Assembly: GCA_905116865.2 (NCBI GenBank)
Contig: CAJHNH020004557.1
Span: 362,036-426,035 of the forward strand
Direction of reading: 5' to 3'
Source: Candidula unifasciata
Lineage: Eukaryota > Mollusca > Gastropoda > Stylommatophora > Geomitridae
DNA length: 64,000 bases
This document shows, in pieces, positions 11,430 through 23,700 of the stretch (its first letter is position 1; each line of letters begins with the position of its first letter). The notes under the pieces were generated by a model, which saw nothing but the letters and a program-made list of their open reading frames with translations, was not told the origin of the DNA and made no database searches. Made by a program: the position numbers and the translations under genes.

Positions 11430-11560
11430 GCCATCCCCCTGTTTCTAGTAACCACTGGGTGGGTGATGGTGCCATTTTCATGCTGGCCACATTTACTTCC
11501 AATGAGATTTCCTGGTCATGTTTTTGTTTCCAGCCAGGTCACTCCGGAAGTCCAAGTCAA
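11430..11560 (-). mobile_element. S1 SINE fragment, antisense
   Basis: Contains GGGTGATGGTGCCATTTTCA, TGCTGGCCACATTTACTTCC and CCAGCCAGGTCACTC, matching the S1 middle in reverse, heavily diverged. Confidence 0.45.
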
Positions 11561-11639
11561 CACAACTTGCTGAGACACAATAACACTGTGGTTCTAACAG
11601 CAGCACCCAGGGGTGTCATTCTTCCTCTAGTCACTCATC

Positions 11640-12150
11640 AAGCCAGGTGCCATCTCCACACTGAATGCTGGCTGCAATCAAACCCCAACAAGCTCTATCT
11701 CTTGTCTTGATGGTGCACTCTCTGGGGCTACTGCCCGTCCATCTCTTGATGTTGTCCTTCCACTTGTAAAACTGTCTACCTCTTGCTTTCAACTTTTCTC
11801 TCCAGTGTGGTTTTTAAAAGCTTATTATATCTTTTAATGTGGCCAAAGTATTTCACAATAGTCTCTTTTTTTATTTATTTCAGTAATTCTATTTTAAATT
11901 TGTAGTTTTTACACAACCTATGAATTGGACTGTTTCCATCAAATACTATTCTTCTGTGTATCCATCCACATTTCTAGAGACAGATCAATATTTGAGTTAC
12001 TTCACTGGGTGAAGATTCAATTTCTATAATACGTTCCAGAAGTTCTACCCAACTTTAATAATCTGTAACCCGGTCACCGTTCAGTGTAAGTTGTTGAAAT
12101 TTAGCAGGCCACCTGTTAATAACCATATTCTTGTAAGAAGTTTTTTTTAA
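11640..12150 (-). mobile_element. decayed non-LTR retrotransposon, 3' coding end
   Basis: Minus-strand translation in shifting frames gives IVKYFGHIKRYNKLLKTTLE and YKWKDNIK, the C-terminal pattern (W/YFGH-(L/I)xR, then GRP-x-WKDN) of RTE-like reverse transcriptase ORFs. Stops and frameshifts throughout. Confidence 0.55.
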
Positions 12151-12774
12151 TGTAAACAAACACTTACTTTTCATTTGCAGCATATGAAAAACACAGAAAT
12201 CAATTTAAAGCAAATAAGCAGTGGGTTTAGAGTTAATTAACAGGAACTTTTCAAAACATCAAACTGCTCACTTTTCATAGGTGTCTCCACTCTCAGATGG
12301 TCATGTCCAGCATTAGCCTCCTGTGGACTACATAAATACAATTTATCATTGTATGCGGGATAGGCTAATGAAATAATCCCCATGCATCCCTGTACATGTA
12401 AAGTGATTTCTAAACAATCTAGACACACGTGTAAATTACTGTATATTCTATTTTTAGGGGTACACCAAGTATTAGTTCAAATTTTTAAAAAAAAAATTCC
12501 ACTTTAAGAAAAACAACAGCACCTGTGTAATTTTAAAGTGTAAAATTAAAAAGACATGGGAAATCTAAGGCCATATGCACAAATGTGTTTATCCGTAGTT
12601 TTCTAAATATTTATTAAAATGTGAAAGCGCAACTTTTGAAACACACTCTAATGTGTTGAATAAAAGTTTATATATCATATCAAAGAACAAACAAACAAAA
12701 CTTGTCAATGGAACCTAGTAATGCCACAACATAACAGATGTCTTGAAATGAATTTATTAATTCAGGAAAAAAAA
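12151..12774. other. gene-free AT-rich sequence
   Basis: No gene or repeat recognised. Minus ORF 12237-12428 has no family features. Confidence 0.45.
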
Positions 12775-12904
12775 CTGATTCCTGCATCAAAAGGGGACAA
12801 TCTACATTCTTTGGTCATTTCATGAGGAGAAAACGAGTACATCATGGCAGTGGGAAATTTGGAGGTTAAAAGAGACAGACAGAAGATGCTGGACAGTCAT
12901 CATA

Positions 12905-12912
12905 GCATGGAG
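12905..12912. repeat. left target-site duplication of the SPIN-like element
   Basis: GCATGGAG, matching GCATGAAG at 13120-13127 in 7 of 8 positions. Eight bp is the hAT standard. Confidence 0.8.
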
Positions 12913-13119
12913 CAGGTGCTCTCAACCTTCTGAATGCCGTGACCCTTTAATATAGTTCCTCATGTTGTGATGACCCCTCATGTTGTGATGACCCCCCAGC
13001 AATACAATTATTTTCATTGCTACTTTAGTGAATTTGTGTTTTCCGATGGTCTTAGGCGACCCCTGTAAAATAGTCGTTCGACCCCAAAGGGGGCGCAACC
13101 CACAGGTTGAGAATCGCTG
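12913..13119 (-). mobile_element. SPIN-like hAT MITE (207 bp)
   Basis: On the minus strand it starts CAGCGATTCTCAACCTGTGG and continues through CCCTTTGGGGTCGAACGACT, GGGGTCGCCTAAGACCATCG and GAAAACACAAATTCACTAAA. It ends AGGTTGAGAGCACCTG, an inverted copy of the start. This order matches my memory of non-autonomous SPIN elements in mammals, frogs, a triatomine bug and a pond snail. An internal CATGTTGTGATGACCCC block is duplicated. A diverged 8-bp target duplication flanks it. There is no coding capacity, so any transposase must come from elsewhere. Confidence 0.85.
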
Positions 13120-13127
13120 GCATGAAG
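13120..13127. repeat. right target-site duplication of the SPIN-like element
   Basis: GCATGAAG; see the left copy at 12905-12912. Confidence 0.8.
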
Positions 13128-13222
13128 GATTATCTGTGTCAGAACTGGCTGGGACTATGAGAGAGAGAGAGAAAACTGTGTAGAGACATGCCTACCAACA
13201 CCACATGCTACAGACTCTGAGA

Positions 13223-13788
13223 AGTGCTGCTACACTTCAAGATGTATTCTCACCACAAAATCCACAAATTTTCAACTGCATGCATACAGGAAGGTGTACC
13301 CTATCAGTTAATGCCCACACAAGCTAGATGTTTCTGCCAAATAAGCAGATCTGCTGTAAAAAGGTACAACACGAATTTTAAAAGAAAATTTTATAAATAC
13401 AACGTGAATTAAAAAAAAAACAATTTTACAAATTAAGAAGAAGAAACTGCAGGCACAATTTTAGGGTTATGGTAAAAGAATAACGTACAAAATACTGGTT
13501 GCTGTAAAGTTAAATGAATCAGCATTTAGCATACAATATATGAAATCGTTGTAATACGTGTATATAAAATTCTCACAAAATACCATATGGGACCTAAATA
13601 TACAAAATCCACACAGAAAATAATGATGAAATGCTTTTTATGTTATTATTAAATATCACAAGGTTAAACGTCCCTGCATAAAAAATGAATAAAAATACAA
13701 CGTGGGAACTAAATATATGAAAGTTCCTACAAAAAATATGCACAAAAATACACTAGGAACTAAATATATAGATTTAAAGATAGAATAT
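13223..13788. other. gene-free, AT-rich, weakly repetitive
   Basis: Contains diverged repeats around GGAACTAAATATATGAAA near 13700. No coding signal that I can defend. Confidence 0.4.
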
Positions 13789-13789
13789 G

Positions 13790-14035
13790 TGGAACTGTGG
13801 TTTACCAGGAGTTTGAAGAATCCATGCAAGTTTTGAACAGATATTCCATAGTTGTGGGTTTCAAGCTGTACGATAGATATGGCCAATGTGGACACTACTT
13901 GGCTATGTTTTTAGTACGCCTGTTTCCAAAGCGAAGTGCACACGCCATCTGGAGGTGACAGGTTCGATTCCTGGCACGGTAACTGTAGCTTTCGATTTTT
14001 ATGTTGTCTAGTGTGTCCTTTTAATTATATATCTA
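13790..14035 (+). mobile_element. R8 dispersed repeat with a tRNA-like B box
   Basis: Runs through TTTCAAGCTGTACGATAGAT, ATGGCCAA, CACACGCCATCTGGAGG, GGTTCGATTCC and GCTTTCGATTTTTATGTTGT. An inverted copy lies at 25345-25550. The B-box-like GGTTCGATTCC suggests a SINE, although no A box is clear. Confidence 0.55.
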
Positions 14036-16042
14036 TAAGTTTTGAACAGGTAATTTGTCTTCTTCTAGGCATCTGTTTTCATATGCTGAGGTCAGACCAT
14101 CAAGCGGGTTGCCTCTTCTAAACTTGCATGTTAGCTGCAGGTCCTCCATGGTTCCCCATAGTTTACTCTGCACACTTTGCTCTTGAGGCCAGGTTTCTCC
14201 TTGTAGGTGTACGTATATCTGCAGCAGGCCAGCAGAATGTGCTCAGGTATATGTGGTCCCCTCTGACGTATGCACACTGGGGGATAGCTCAGTCTTCATC
14301 TTACACACACGGTAGTTAATTTCACAGATTTATTGGAAATACAAATGCACTCAGTTCCAAACTGCGCAACACCCCTCTTGAAATTGCTCTCATATCCTGT
14401 AGCCCTTTTTTTTTCCGAGAAGCTACCGTTTTTGGAATGTTTGTAGTCTATTATTCACTCTTTGTGTCCCAGGAAACGCATCACGCACTAATTTATTACA
14501 ACTGCGCAGCCCAATCAACTCGTGACAAGCAAAGGTTTTTAATCTACCACTGACTGGTTATAAAACGTGGACCGCTCAATTTCAACTTCCTTTCGAGTTC
14601 TTTGTGTCCGATATCAGGTGTGCTCATTTAGAAATGTGGTCTGAAAGCCGAAAATATTGTACATTTGTGAGATTTGCCGAGCTACTAAGTGTTTGTTTAA
14701 ACGTTTGAAAAGAATATGGCCGCCAAAGCAGTATTCTTCATGCATGCCAACATGATTTACGGCTTTAGAAGCCTCAAATTTAAATAAAGTACGTGTTTAT
14801 TCGATTTATCCGAAGTTAGATAGATAACGTTGCGAATTAGACGTGTTTTAGTCATTTATAGAGTCAAACTTTGATGAGGGATGTCTAACTAATGTGTGCC
14901 TCATGCGAAGGGTACAATGACAGCAAAGTCAGCTGGCACAAATAGAATAAACATTGAAAAGCTGATTGTCTTCAGTGTCATTTAGCTCTAGTGCTATTCC
15001 CCTTATTATTTAGGAACATAGCTACAAAATTACAGGCAAACTGAGTGTTATGTAAACTTTGTTTTGTGTGAAGATACTTATTGTTTTGGGAGTCAGTTTT
15101 CTTTACCAAAAAATAGTGCTGTTATGATGCTTCAAAAGATTCTTTGGATCAAAATCTAATGTACAGATTGAGTTTATATTTTACTTATACATTACTAAGT
15201 GGTTCATATTCATTTGTGATTTATTTTGGATATATTTTAACCAGTTTTCCTTGAGTGCCATGGTGGTAAGTGGAAATTTTTTATTGCATTTTACTACTTT
15301 TTGTAAACATACCGTCAGTTTATTTACTAATATTTTATTACTAACGCATTTATTTGTTGTAGCTGTCTTCTATAATTATTCCCCAACAATCCCTGGTCAC
15401 TTTGATGTATCTGTGTATGTTGCCTGGCAGTTGAATTAGTATGGTCTGTTTTAATGTATTACACTTGTGAAATTACAAAATTGTATCACCACCCATTGGG
15501 CCTCTGATGATAAACCCCCAGGGACTCAAAGAGTTAAACAATGTGTTTGTAGACTTTTGCCAGCTATCTATATTAGCCTTATTGTATTGTGAAAGTGGCC
15601 TATTGTAATCTGTAAAATATATAGTTCCCACTCCTTGATTCAAAACTAAGTTCAAAATGTCACACAACATACAGATAAAACATAGCTTCCTTCCCATAAT
15701 TCCTTGCTTGGACACCTGTGTCACCTGGTATAAACACAATCTGCAGACAGACTGAAATGGGAACAGAACATGTGCCTACCCATTAAAAATCTATTACTGT
15801 ACAGTGGTTCTAAAACGGGTGTCACATGAGAATGGGGCAGCTGTGGTTTGAATATTCACAATCAAAGATTCACAGATATCTCTATCAAACAATACATAAC
15901 ATAACATACACATATTGCATGAATTAAATAAAATATTAAAGCAGTGAGGCAAGAATGGCAAAAATATAAGATAGGCTAGCAGGCCAAATTCTGACTCTTA
16001 CACTCCCAGATGGTTCTAGCTAATATCTGAGAGAGGCAAGAA
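14036..16042. other. 2-kb stretch without a recognised gene
   Basis: AT-rich and unique by eye. It holds a 23-codon ORF at 14716-14787 with a good start context (AATATGGCC) but no visible splice donor or homology. I see no exons, LINE or SINE here. Confidence 0.4.
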
Positions 16043-16262
16043 TGACAACACCAAACTCATGGATATACTTCTTCCATAGGCACCAAATACCCAATCCATC
16101 ATGGATATACTACTTCCACAGGGACCAAATACCCAATCCCTCATTGGTATACTACTTCCATGGGGCCCAAATACCCAATCCATCACGGGCATATTACTTC
16201 CAAAGGGACCAAATAACCAATCCCTTATGGGCATACTACATCTAAAGGGGCCAAATACCCAA
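16043..16262. repeat. short tandem array, 42-bp unit, 5 copies
   Basis: Five imperfect units of ATGGATATACTACTTCCA, then GGGACCAAATACCCAATCC. Both strands stay open because 42 is a multiple of three. Confidence 0.85.
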
Positions 16263-16489
16263 TCCTTTAAAAAAAATTAAAAAAACAATACACAGAAATT
16301 TTGTCTGTGTTTTTTTTAAATTTAAGAATCCTTCACTAAACCTAAAATATCAAACACATATAACTCACTGAGCGGTATGTGTGGAAAATAAATACACAGA
16401 GTGTATAAATAGCAGCTATTCAGAAAAGACAAGCCAGAAAAGACACTGAAGCAAATCATCAGAGAGATGCAGCCTCAATTCCCTGTCTA

Positions 16490-16705
16490 CACTGCTCAAA
16501 AACTTTCAGTGCTAGAATTGGCCGTATCAGCCATCTGCGCACTCACAAAACCAAGCACTTTTGGCCATGCTTTTCAATATCTGTTTAATACTTTCTCTCG
16601 GACGTCTCTATTTCCTTGACCCATTTGTTTCCCATTTTAGTGCCTGTCTGATGATCCAGGGCCTGTTTGGTGTACCAGTACTAGGACAATATTGTGGCAG
16701 AAAGA
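16490..16705 (-). mobile_element. non-LTR retrotransposon 3' fragment
   Basis: Minus-strand translation gives PWIIRQALKWETNGSRKR, then VRESIKQILKSMA, resembling the (R/I)xALxW-x-GxRKRGRP-x-S/TWRR tail of RT ORFs. Confidence 0.45.
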
Positions 16706-16899
16706 CAGAGCATCTTGCATTCACTGTGCAACCATTACTAGCAGAAAGATATAAGACTTTACTGTTTCTTAGTTCCACTAACAGATAAGAAACATCAGAG
16801 AGAAACATCTGTTAGTAAAATCAGAGACGATCCCAGTCTCATGCAATATTCATTTTTCTATGTGAAATTACGAGTGGCCATCAAATGGAAACTTAAAAG

Positions 16900-17250
16900 T
16901 GTGACAGAAATTACAATAACCATGCCATCGCCATGTAACCTGTCGACATTGTTGTTAAGGATCTTAATCGTGACATCAGTGTAGACGAACACAGTGATGT
17001 CACACCCAATCGATAGAGATTTCCACCTGTTTGGACAACTCAAAGAGTCACTGGGAAGAAAGACTTTTTGGTCCAATAAAGAGGGACAGTAGGTGGCGCA
17101 TGACGTGGTTATGAGTTGTTACACATACAACCAAGAGAATGTTTGTCTACAGAAATCCAAGCACTTTATCGGTTTCGGAAGACTTGCACTGATTGCTGTG
17201 GGACCAAATCAAAAAAGATGATACATTTGTTCCCAACTTTTTTTTAGGAC
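16900..17250 (+). mobile_element. mariner-like transposase remnant
   Basis: At 17006-17092 the plus strand reads HPIDRDFHLFGQLKESLGRK and then TFWSNKE, the conserved mariner C-terminal block after the last catalytic Asp (PSDYHLF-x-LK-x-LGG-x-F-x-DEE). Frames break on both sides. Confidence 0.6.
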
Positions 17251-17399
17251 CAAAAAAAAAAACTTAGGTTTTCCTTTGAAACCCCCTGGTATTCGTTGCC
17301 TTATATTCGTTGAATAACCTTCACTGTCACACAAAGGTTAATTATTGCTTTCTGAACAACATGGTTTTAGTCACATCCATGCTCCATTTTAACTTTTTT

Positions 17400-17405
17400 T
17401 TTATT
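17400..17405 (-). terminator. candidate poly(A) signal of LRRC58
   Basis: AATAAA on the minus strand, 108 bp downstream of the LRRC58 stop codon. Confidence 0.5.
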
Positions 17406-17512
17406 GCAACCTTGCATAAAATATTTTTTTTATCGCTTCCAAAATCCAGTTGCATCTGAATTACTGTAAACAAAGTACTGGTGACGGATGGCCACACCCA
17501 CAAACTTGCCAA

Positions 17513-17706
17513 TCACCCAAGCAGAACCCGCCTCATCCTCTCTCTGGCTCCAGCCTCATTCTCATCCAGCACTCTCTCGCTGCCGACACACATAGATGGC
17601 GATACCGTGCACCGAGGAGAACACAGGTACTGCAGCAACGGCAGCCGGTACTTGCCACAAAAGTCCACAAATTTCACCTGTTCGATACGTGATGAGAAAT
17701 ACACAC
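17513..17706 (-). CDS. LRRC58: LRRC58 exon 4 (C-terminus and stop)
   Basis: The acceptor is TTATCTTTCTGCAG just before GTGTGTATTTC. It completes codon 298 (G) and encodes residues 299-361, including KFVDFCGKYRLPLLQYLCSP and the final VLLG. Confidence 0.95.
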
Positions 17707-20700
17707 CTGCAGAAAGATAAGAAATTGTGTCTGAACTAACACGTGAATCCTCTATCAATTATTTCGTTTAGAAAAAGAAAAAAAAAACAATGTCTTTACT
17801 GTCTACAAGACAGTGGCCAGGTGTGTATGTTACGACTATAATTGCTGTTTATATTTTATATTGCCAAAGAAAAATTCATTAGTTTACTGTTTATTAGAAA
17901 TTATGCCCCTCGGCTTACATTTTTGCCCAGCAGGTAAAGCTTGATAAAAGTAACATAACGAAAATTAATTCACTGCATGTTTACGCCCCTCATGCAGAAA
18001 CTGTAACGTGTGAAAGCTACCAGTTACTAGTACTATAATGCCTGCTGTGCACGCATACTCTCAACAGCGAAGTGATGAGGAGAAAATATGTGATATCCTT
18101 TCCAGTGCAATTATTACATGCTAACGCTCACACATGCAAACTGATCATGCCTCGCCGCTGCTATGTTACCATGTTTGGGCGGTGTAGCACAGGGGAAGGG
18201 GGGTCTTCAGCACAAGGTTTTAGGGCCACAAAGCTAGTGCAGACGTTACAGACTGTAGGTTAGGATGTTTATTTTCCCCTGACAGAAAAACTTCCATCGC
18301 CTTACCAAGGATTTCTTCTTCGCCTTTATCGGCTGTAGACTTTGAAAGGAAGTTCTGGTTGTTCACCCAATTCTGGACTTTGGTCTTGTTTCAGAACAGA
18401 GTTTTGCATGCACGTCTGTTTTACAGATCTGGCTTACTGTATGCTGACTGTTGGTTCACTTCCAAACTTGTATACCTGCAAATCCATCACTTCCACACTT
18501 CTAAATATGGAATATCCATCACTTCCACACTTCTAAATATGGAATATCCGTCACTTTCACATGTTTATACTTGGAATATCTGTCACTTCCTCACTTTTAT
18601 ACTTGAAATATGTATCACTTGCACCCACCTTTACACTCTGGGTTGACACACCTCTGTGCCGAGTCCAGGTAGCGGGCCAGGCTGTGTGGCAGGTCACCAC
18701 TGGCATAGGGCACCTTCTCTATCTTGATGACCCTACCTGCCAGCTCTAACAATGATGGAGGGTTGTAGACCAGATCCTGAAGAAAAAACCATTGCCGTTA
18801 AACATCTACAATGTTTACCAGACAAAGCTGAAGGAAATTTTACAGTTCACGAAAGACTTAGTTCTTCTTCTTCTTTCTTTCGCCTGAAATAAGTTGTCTA
18901 TGTCTATAAATGTCTCTTGAATAAATTTCCCTATCACTTTTAGTTCATTTAGTGGTCCATAAAGTTTACTTTCTGCTGTTTTCTTTTGGCCAAAATAAGT
19001 TTTTTTTTAGATGTATGCTAATCTGAGTGGTCTTGGAGTATGTGTCCTGCTGTCCGGGGCAACAATTCACAAGTGGACATGGCTGATACACCAGTTGTAA
19101 GTTCTGCATTCACGCCGCTGCGTAATCTGTTGTGCCCTGTTCTGAGGCACAGGACACTGACTTGTTCTGGTCTGTCCATATTACAGCAGTCATCTTGTGC
19201 CGGGATTGGTGGTTTGAGATAAAAGCACTGAGAGCAAACCTACAGGTGCTCCATCTCCATCAGCAAATGTTTCTTCTTCTTCTTCTGCGTTCGACATCAG
19301 TCATGCTAAACATTGAGTCCCGTCTGGGTCAAAAATAGGATTGTGCGTTTAAGGTCGCCACCGGTTCCCCATAGCTTCTCTTGCAATGTGGCTCCCTTGG
19401 GACAGATCCACAGTCTTTGCTGGGAGAGGTTAGGGCAGTACTGCAGTATTTGCTCAGGGGTCTGCCTTTCTGCTCCACAATCACACCCAGCAGATTCTTT
19501 TATGCCTATCCTGTACAGGTGTGCTTGAAGACCACAGTGTCCTGCCCGAAGTCTAAAAATGATGTTTGTTCTTTTCTGTTGAGTTTGTTTATGCTGTCAC
19601 TCTCTGGTCTGTAATCTCCATTCTGCCTTCTTCACTCCCGCTTGAAAGACTGCTTTAGCGCTGTTTTGGTTTCCTTGTAGCTGTGTGGTGGATGAGGTTG
19701 TGGAAGATTACTCCCAGCTTTTGCCAACTCATCTGCTCTCTCATTTTCTTGAATGCCACAGTGGGCTGGTTTCCACTGCAAGACCAGTTCTGCTTCCTTG
19801 GAGAGTAAGCCAATGTTGGTCCTTAGATCTGCAAATAGTTTGTCTTGTTTTTTGCTTGATAGTGCTTGGAGAACAGACAATGAGTCACTAAGTATAACAA
19901 CTTTGTGTCCTCTGTATTCTTGAGTGATGAGATGTTGGACTGCAGAAAGGAGGGCAGTTGCCTCAGCTCTGAAGTTAGTGCAGATGTCACCTGCTGGTAG
20001 AGACAGAGTTTCTGCTCTACTGCTAGGGGGTTTAATGTATATTCCACAACGCCCCTTTCTGACTGCATCTGTAGCAGAACCGTCGGTGAAAAACTGAGTC
20101 AAAGTGGTGTTTGGATACTTCTCATCAAGCATAGCAAGAGCCAGGGTTCTCTGTTGTGTCTCCATCTGGGCATCTTTTGAAGTGATCCCTGGTACCTTTA
20201 GGACTACATTTGCCTTCTCTGGCTTGCTTGTCCATGGTTCTGGCAGCAAATGTTTTAAGGTGTGGATATTTATTCTTCCAGGAACCCACTGGCTGTCAGA
20301 ATTTAGCAGGACCCGTCCTGTCATAGCTTCTTTCACATGTTGGAACCATGCTTAACTCTTTGAGCACTAGAGGACAGGTAAACTAGTAATAAATCAAATC
20401 ATAATGTGTTCCTTAGTACCATAAGAGTTAAATACAAAAACAATCATTCATTGTTTCATTTTTAATTTGTCTTCAACTAACATTTATTCTGATGTTTGGA
20501 GAGTTCATTTTCTTAGCCACCTGCTGCAAGCTCCTGGTGAAATTTCTGGTTGTTTGTCCACTTCTGGTTTTTGTATTGTTCAAGAACTTCAGTTCTGCAT
20601 GCACAGTCATTTTACAAATCTTTCTTTTTTTTTTTTTTTTGTGGCTGTTGTTTTGTATGCAGACTGCTGGCTTCCCACCTCTCAGGTGATGCACTCCAAC

Positions 20701-23700
20701 TTTGACAAAAACACCTCTAATTAGTTGACTTTTAAGACATGCTTGTTAGGGGGAAGTGGATCTATTCTTGTTAACCCCCATAATGGGACCCTAGAACCCA
20801 CACATGGAATATGGAGACTACACTGTTATTATTCTGCATATCCTGTGGGTCCTTGTACAAGAGAGATGAAACTGATTAGTCCTGATAAGTGTTTTTAACC
20901 TCCACTAGTCTTGTTTATCTCTGGGAGAATGTGATAAGGCGGTGTACAGAAAGAATGATAAGCATGGTGCAACTGGCTTTAATGAAAGTCCACATTGCCA
21001 GATTGAACTCTTGAATACAGATAGTACAAAGGTTGTGCTGCATTGAGTTTAGAATTGACAACATAGGCCTCTGGACCTTCCCATAAGCGCTCCATTCCTA
21101 TCTTTAGCAACAAACGCAGATTTCCAATTCTGATGGTACCAACTACATTGTTTGATTAGATTTCTTCTTGCCTGTTTGAGTCTATAGTGTCGCCATATCC
21201 CCTGTACCTTTGTCTCCAGACCTTACATGATTACACTATCACATTCTTTCTTTTGTCCTAGTGCTTATGCAGTATAGCATAGCACAGAGAGAAGTAAGAT
21301 TTAGGTCATATTACGCTTCTGTACTGTCTAGTTTACTCCCTCCAACCATATCTTTCTTGGTCGACCTCTTGCCCATTTCTCAGGTAATATACTCTAGTTG
21401 CTGGATGATTTTCATCCACTATGACAAGATGACCAAACAATTTTAATCTATATTGTTCTATGGTCGGCTCTGTGGCTTAGTCCATGCGAACGCTTCGTAA
21501 TGCCGGGTTCGATCCCAGCCATGTGCCTTCTGTTAGTTTCGACAGTGGTATCAAGAAAAGCCGACCGTCCAGAAAGCAATGGCAAACTACTGGACGTAAA
21601 TTTGCCTAGAAAAACCACACAACAGTGGGGGGCTGTTAGGGTTGGTTCTGCAACGTCCTGAAAAGGATACGCAACTAACCTATTGTTCTATGAAATCATT
21701 TACCTGTGCCTACCACTGTTCTTAGTCCTTTGTTTGTGACTCTGTCTCTCCTCATTTTTCCCGCTGTATTACTTATACATCTCATCTCTCATAATGTAAT
21801 TTTGTTTTTATGTTTTTCTAGGACTCTATCACCAAATAAGAAAGACAACAACAACAACTACTGGACGAACTTATCATCTCTGCCCTCATGCCCAACCCCT
21901 CCCCCAATCAAGCTTTGAGGTCACAGTTCAGTGGGATTAATTGATATCATCAACTGTTAGAACGAAATCCACAACTAGGCCAACAAGTGTACCCACCTGG
22001 ACGAACCGATCAACCAGAGGGTTGTTCCTGAGACTTAGCTCCACGAGGTTCAAGGCCACGATCTCCGGAGGCAGAGTTGAAAGTTTGTTGTTGTGAAGAC
22101 TGAGACTACGAAGCTTGTGCAAGTTGTTGAGAGTCGGCGGCAGGCTCTGAAGGCGGTTATCACAAAGCACTAGAGATGTCAGCTCATTCAAACAGCCAAC
22201 ATCCGCAGGGATTTCTGTCAGTCTGTTTCCCCCCAGATACAGGACTTGCAACCTACAGTGATTACATACATTATATATACTTCTTCTTGTTGAGGTCGTA
22301 GCTGCAGATATCACTAGCCTCCATTATTCTTCATGATTGGCCTTCTCTTTCCAGTTGGTGACTCCAAGATGGCAGAGAAATAATAACATATTTACGCCAA
22401 GATAAAAGTCTCCTGCCTATAACCAGGTCCCACAAGGTAAGATTGGGCTACACCATGCAAGTCATAAGGGACATCTAAGGAAGGTTGGTTAGCTATCTCG
22501 TCTTTTCACAGGAAATTACAACCAACTAGCCTACAGCTAGACATCTGCTGAATAATGTTGGAAGAAGGGCTATGCTCAACTTTATCGTCCATCTTGGACC
22601 GCTGGTTACCTTGTAACTGTATTGTGATGCCCCAATATCTTCTTCCTCATCTTTTTGCGTTCACTGGCTAAAAACTCCAGCGGAAGGTTCTGGATGTTCG
22701 TCCACTTCTGGACTTTAGTCCTGTTCCAGCACATTGGTTTCACAGATCTGACTCATCTGCATGCAGACTGCTGGTTCCTTTCTCTCAGGCAGATGTGCTC
22801 TGACTTAAAATGAAGCTCCCAATCAGTCAACTCTCACAACATGCTTTTGGGTAAGCAGTGGGTCTTTTCTTGCTTTCCCCACAATAGGGCCTGGGAACCC
22901 ACATGGGGACAGGTGCCCTAATATAACTGCCTTATACGGTTGAATGGAGTTTCCTGGATGTGTGCATGTTTTATTCTCATCCTCCCCAGCACCACAGAGT
23001 TTGTGTCGTGTGCTGAGTTTCTCTTTGTGTCTTCAATGACAATAAAGTAATCGGGTAATCAGTTCCAACTTCATAGCCAATGGGTCACCCCATAGCTGCC
23101 CAGTTTCTGTGGCAACAAAACCCACATGGAATGTCCATCACTGTCCCTTGCGATAACAAGAAATGAGACAGACCACAGTCTCAACAAAGCCAACTGTCCA
23201 CTTGCATGCACACACACACTCTCTCTCTCTCCCTCTAAATGCAGAGGCATCTCCCTCTAAATGCAAAGGAATCTCCCTCTAAATCCAGAGGCATCTCCCT
23301 CTAAATGCAAAGGCATCAGATAGGTGATAACACAAAAATTCAGACAATTGAAATCCAGTTCACTGTCGCTGGAAGCAGAAACTACAAGAGATCAGTAGAT
23401 GCACAAGCAATTAATCACATAAGGCATCACCAGTTCTCAACATGTCATCGCCATTCTGAATGTGCCGTTCACAACACAGACATACTGGACGCAGTAGAAA
23501 AGCACTTCAAATAAAATCTGTAGCTTACAGTGTCACATCATACAGTTATCTCAGTTGATGGGCGATGAAAAATGGCTTAGCACTGCACCCCACCAAGAGC
23601 CCTGAAAAAAGATGCTTGCAGCGTTGATGGGATCAAAGGAAACAGACCCTAATTCTGTCCCACCCACAAAAAAGTCCTCTAATGGACGACCCAGTCCCCA

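Larger units (their letters stand above)
12775..13222 (+). mobile_element. non-LTR retrotransposon remnant split by a hAT element
   Basis: Before the insertion the plus strand reads FFGHFMRRKRVHHGSGKF followed by RQKMLDS-like residues. After it comes GLSVSELAGTMREREKTV. Together these give the usual RT C-terminal order (FGHxMRR, GRxRxKMLD, LSxxELxxTxxDRExW). The hAT element at 12913-13119 lies inside. Confidence 0.6.

Noticed and set aside
14716..14787. 23-codon ORF MAAKAVFFMHANMIYGFRSL with good start context
   Set aside because: Too short, with no donor or partner exon found and no recognised family.
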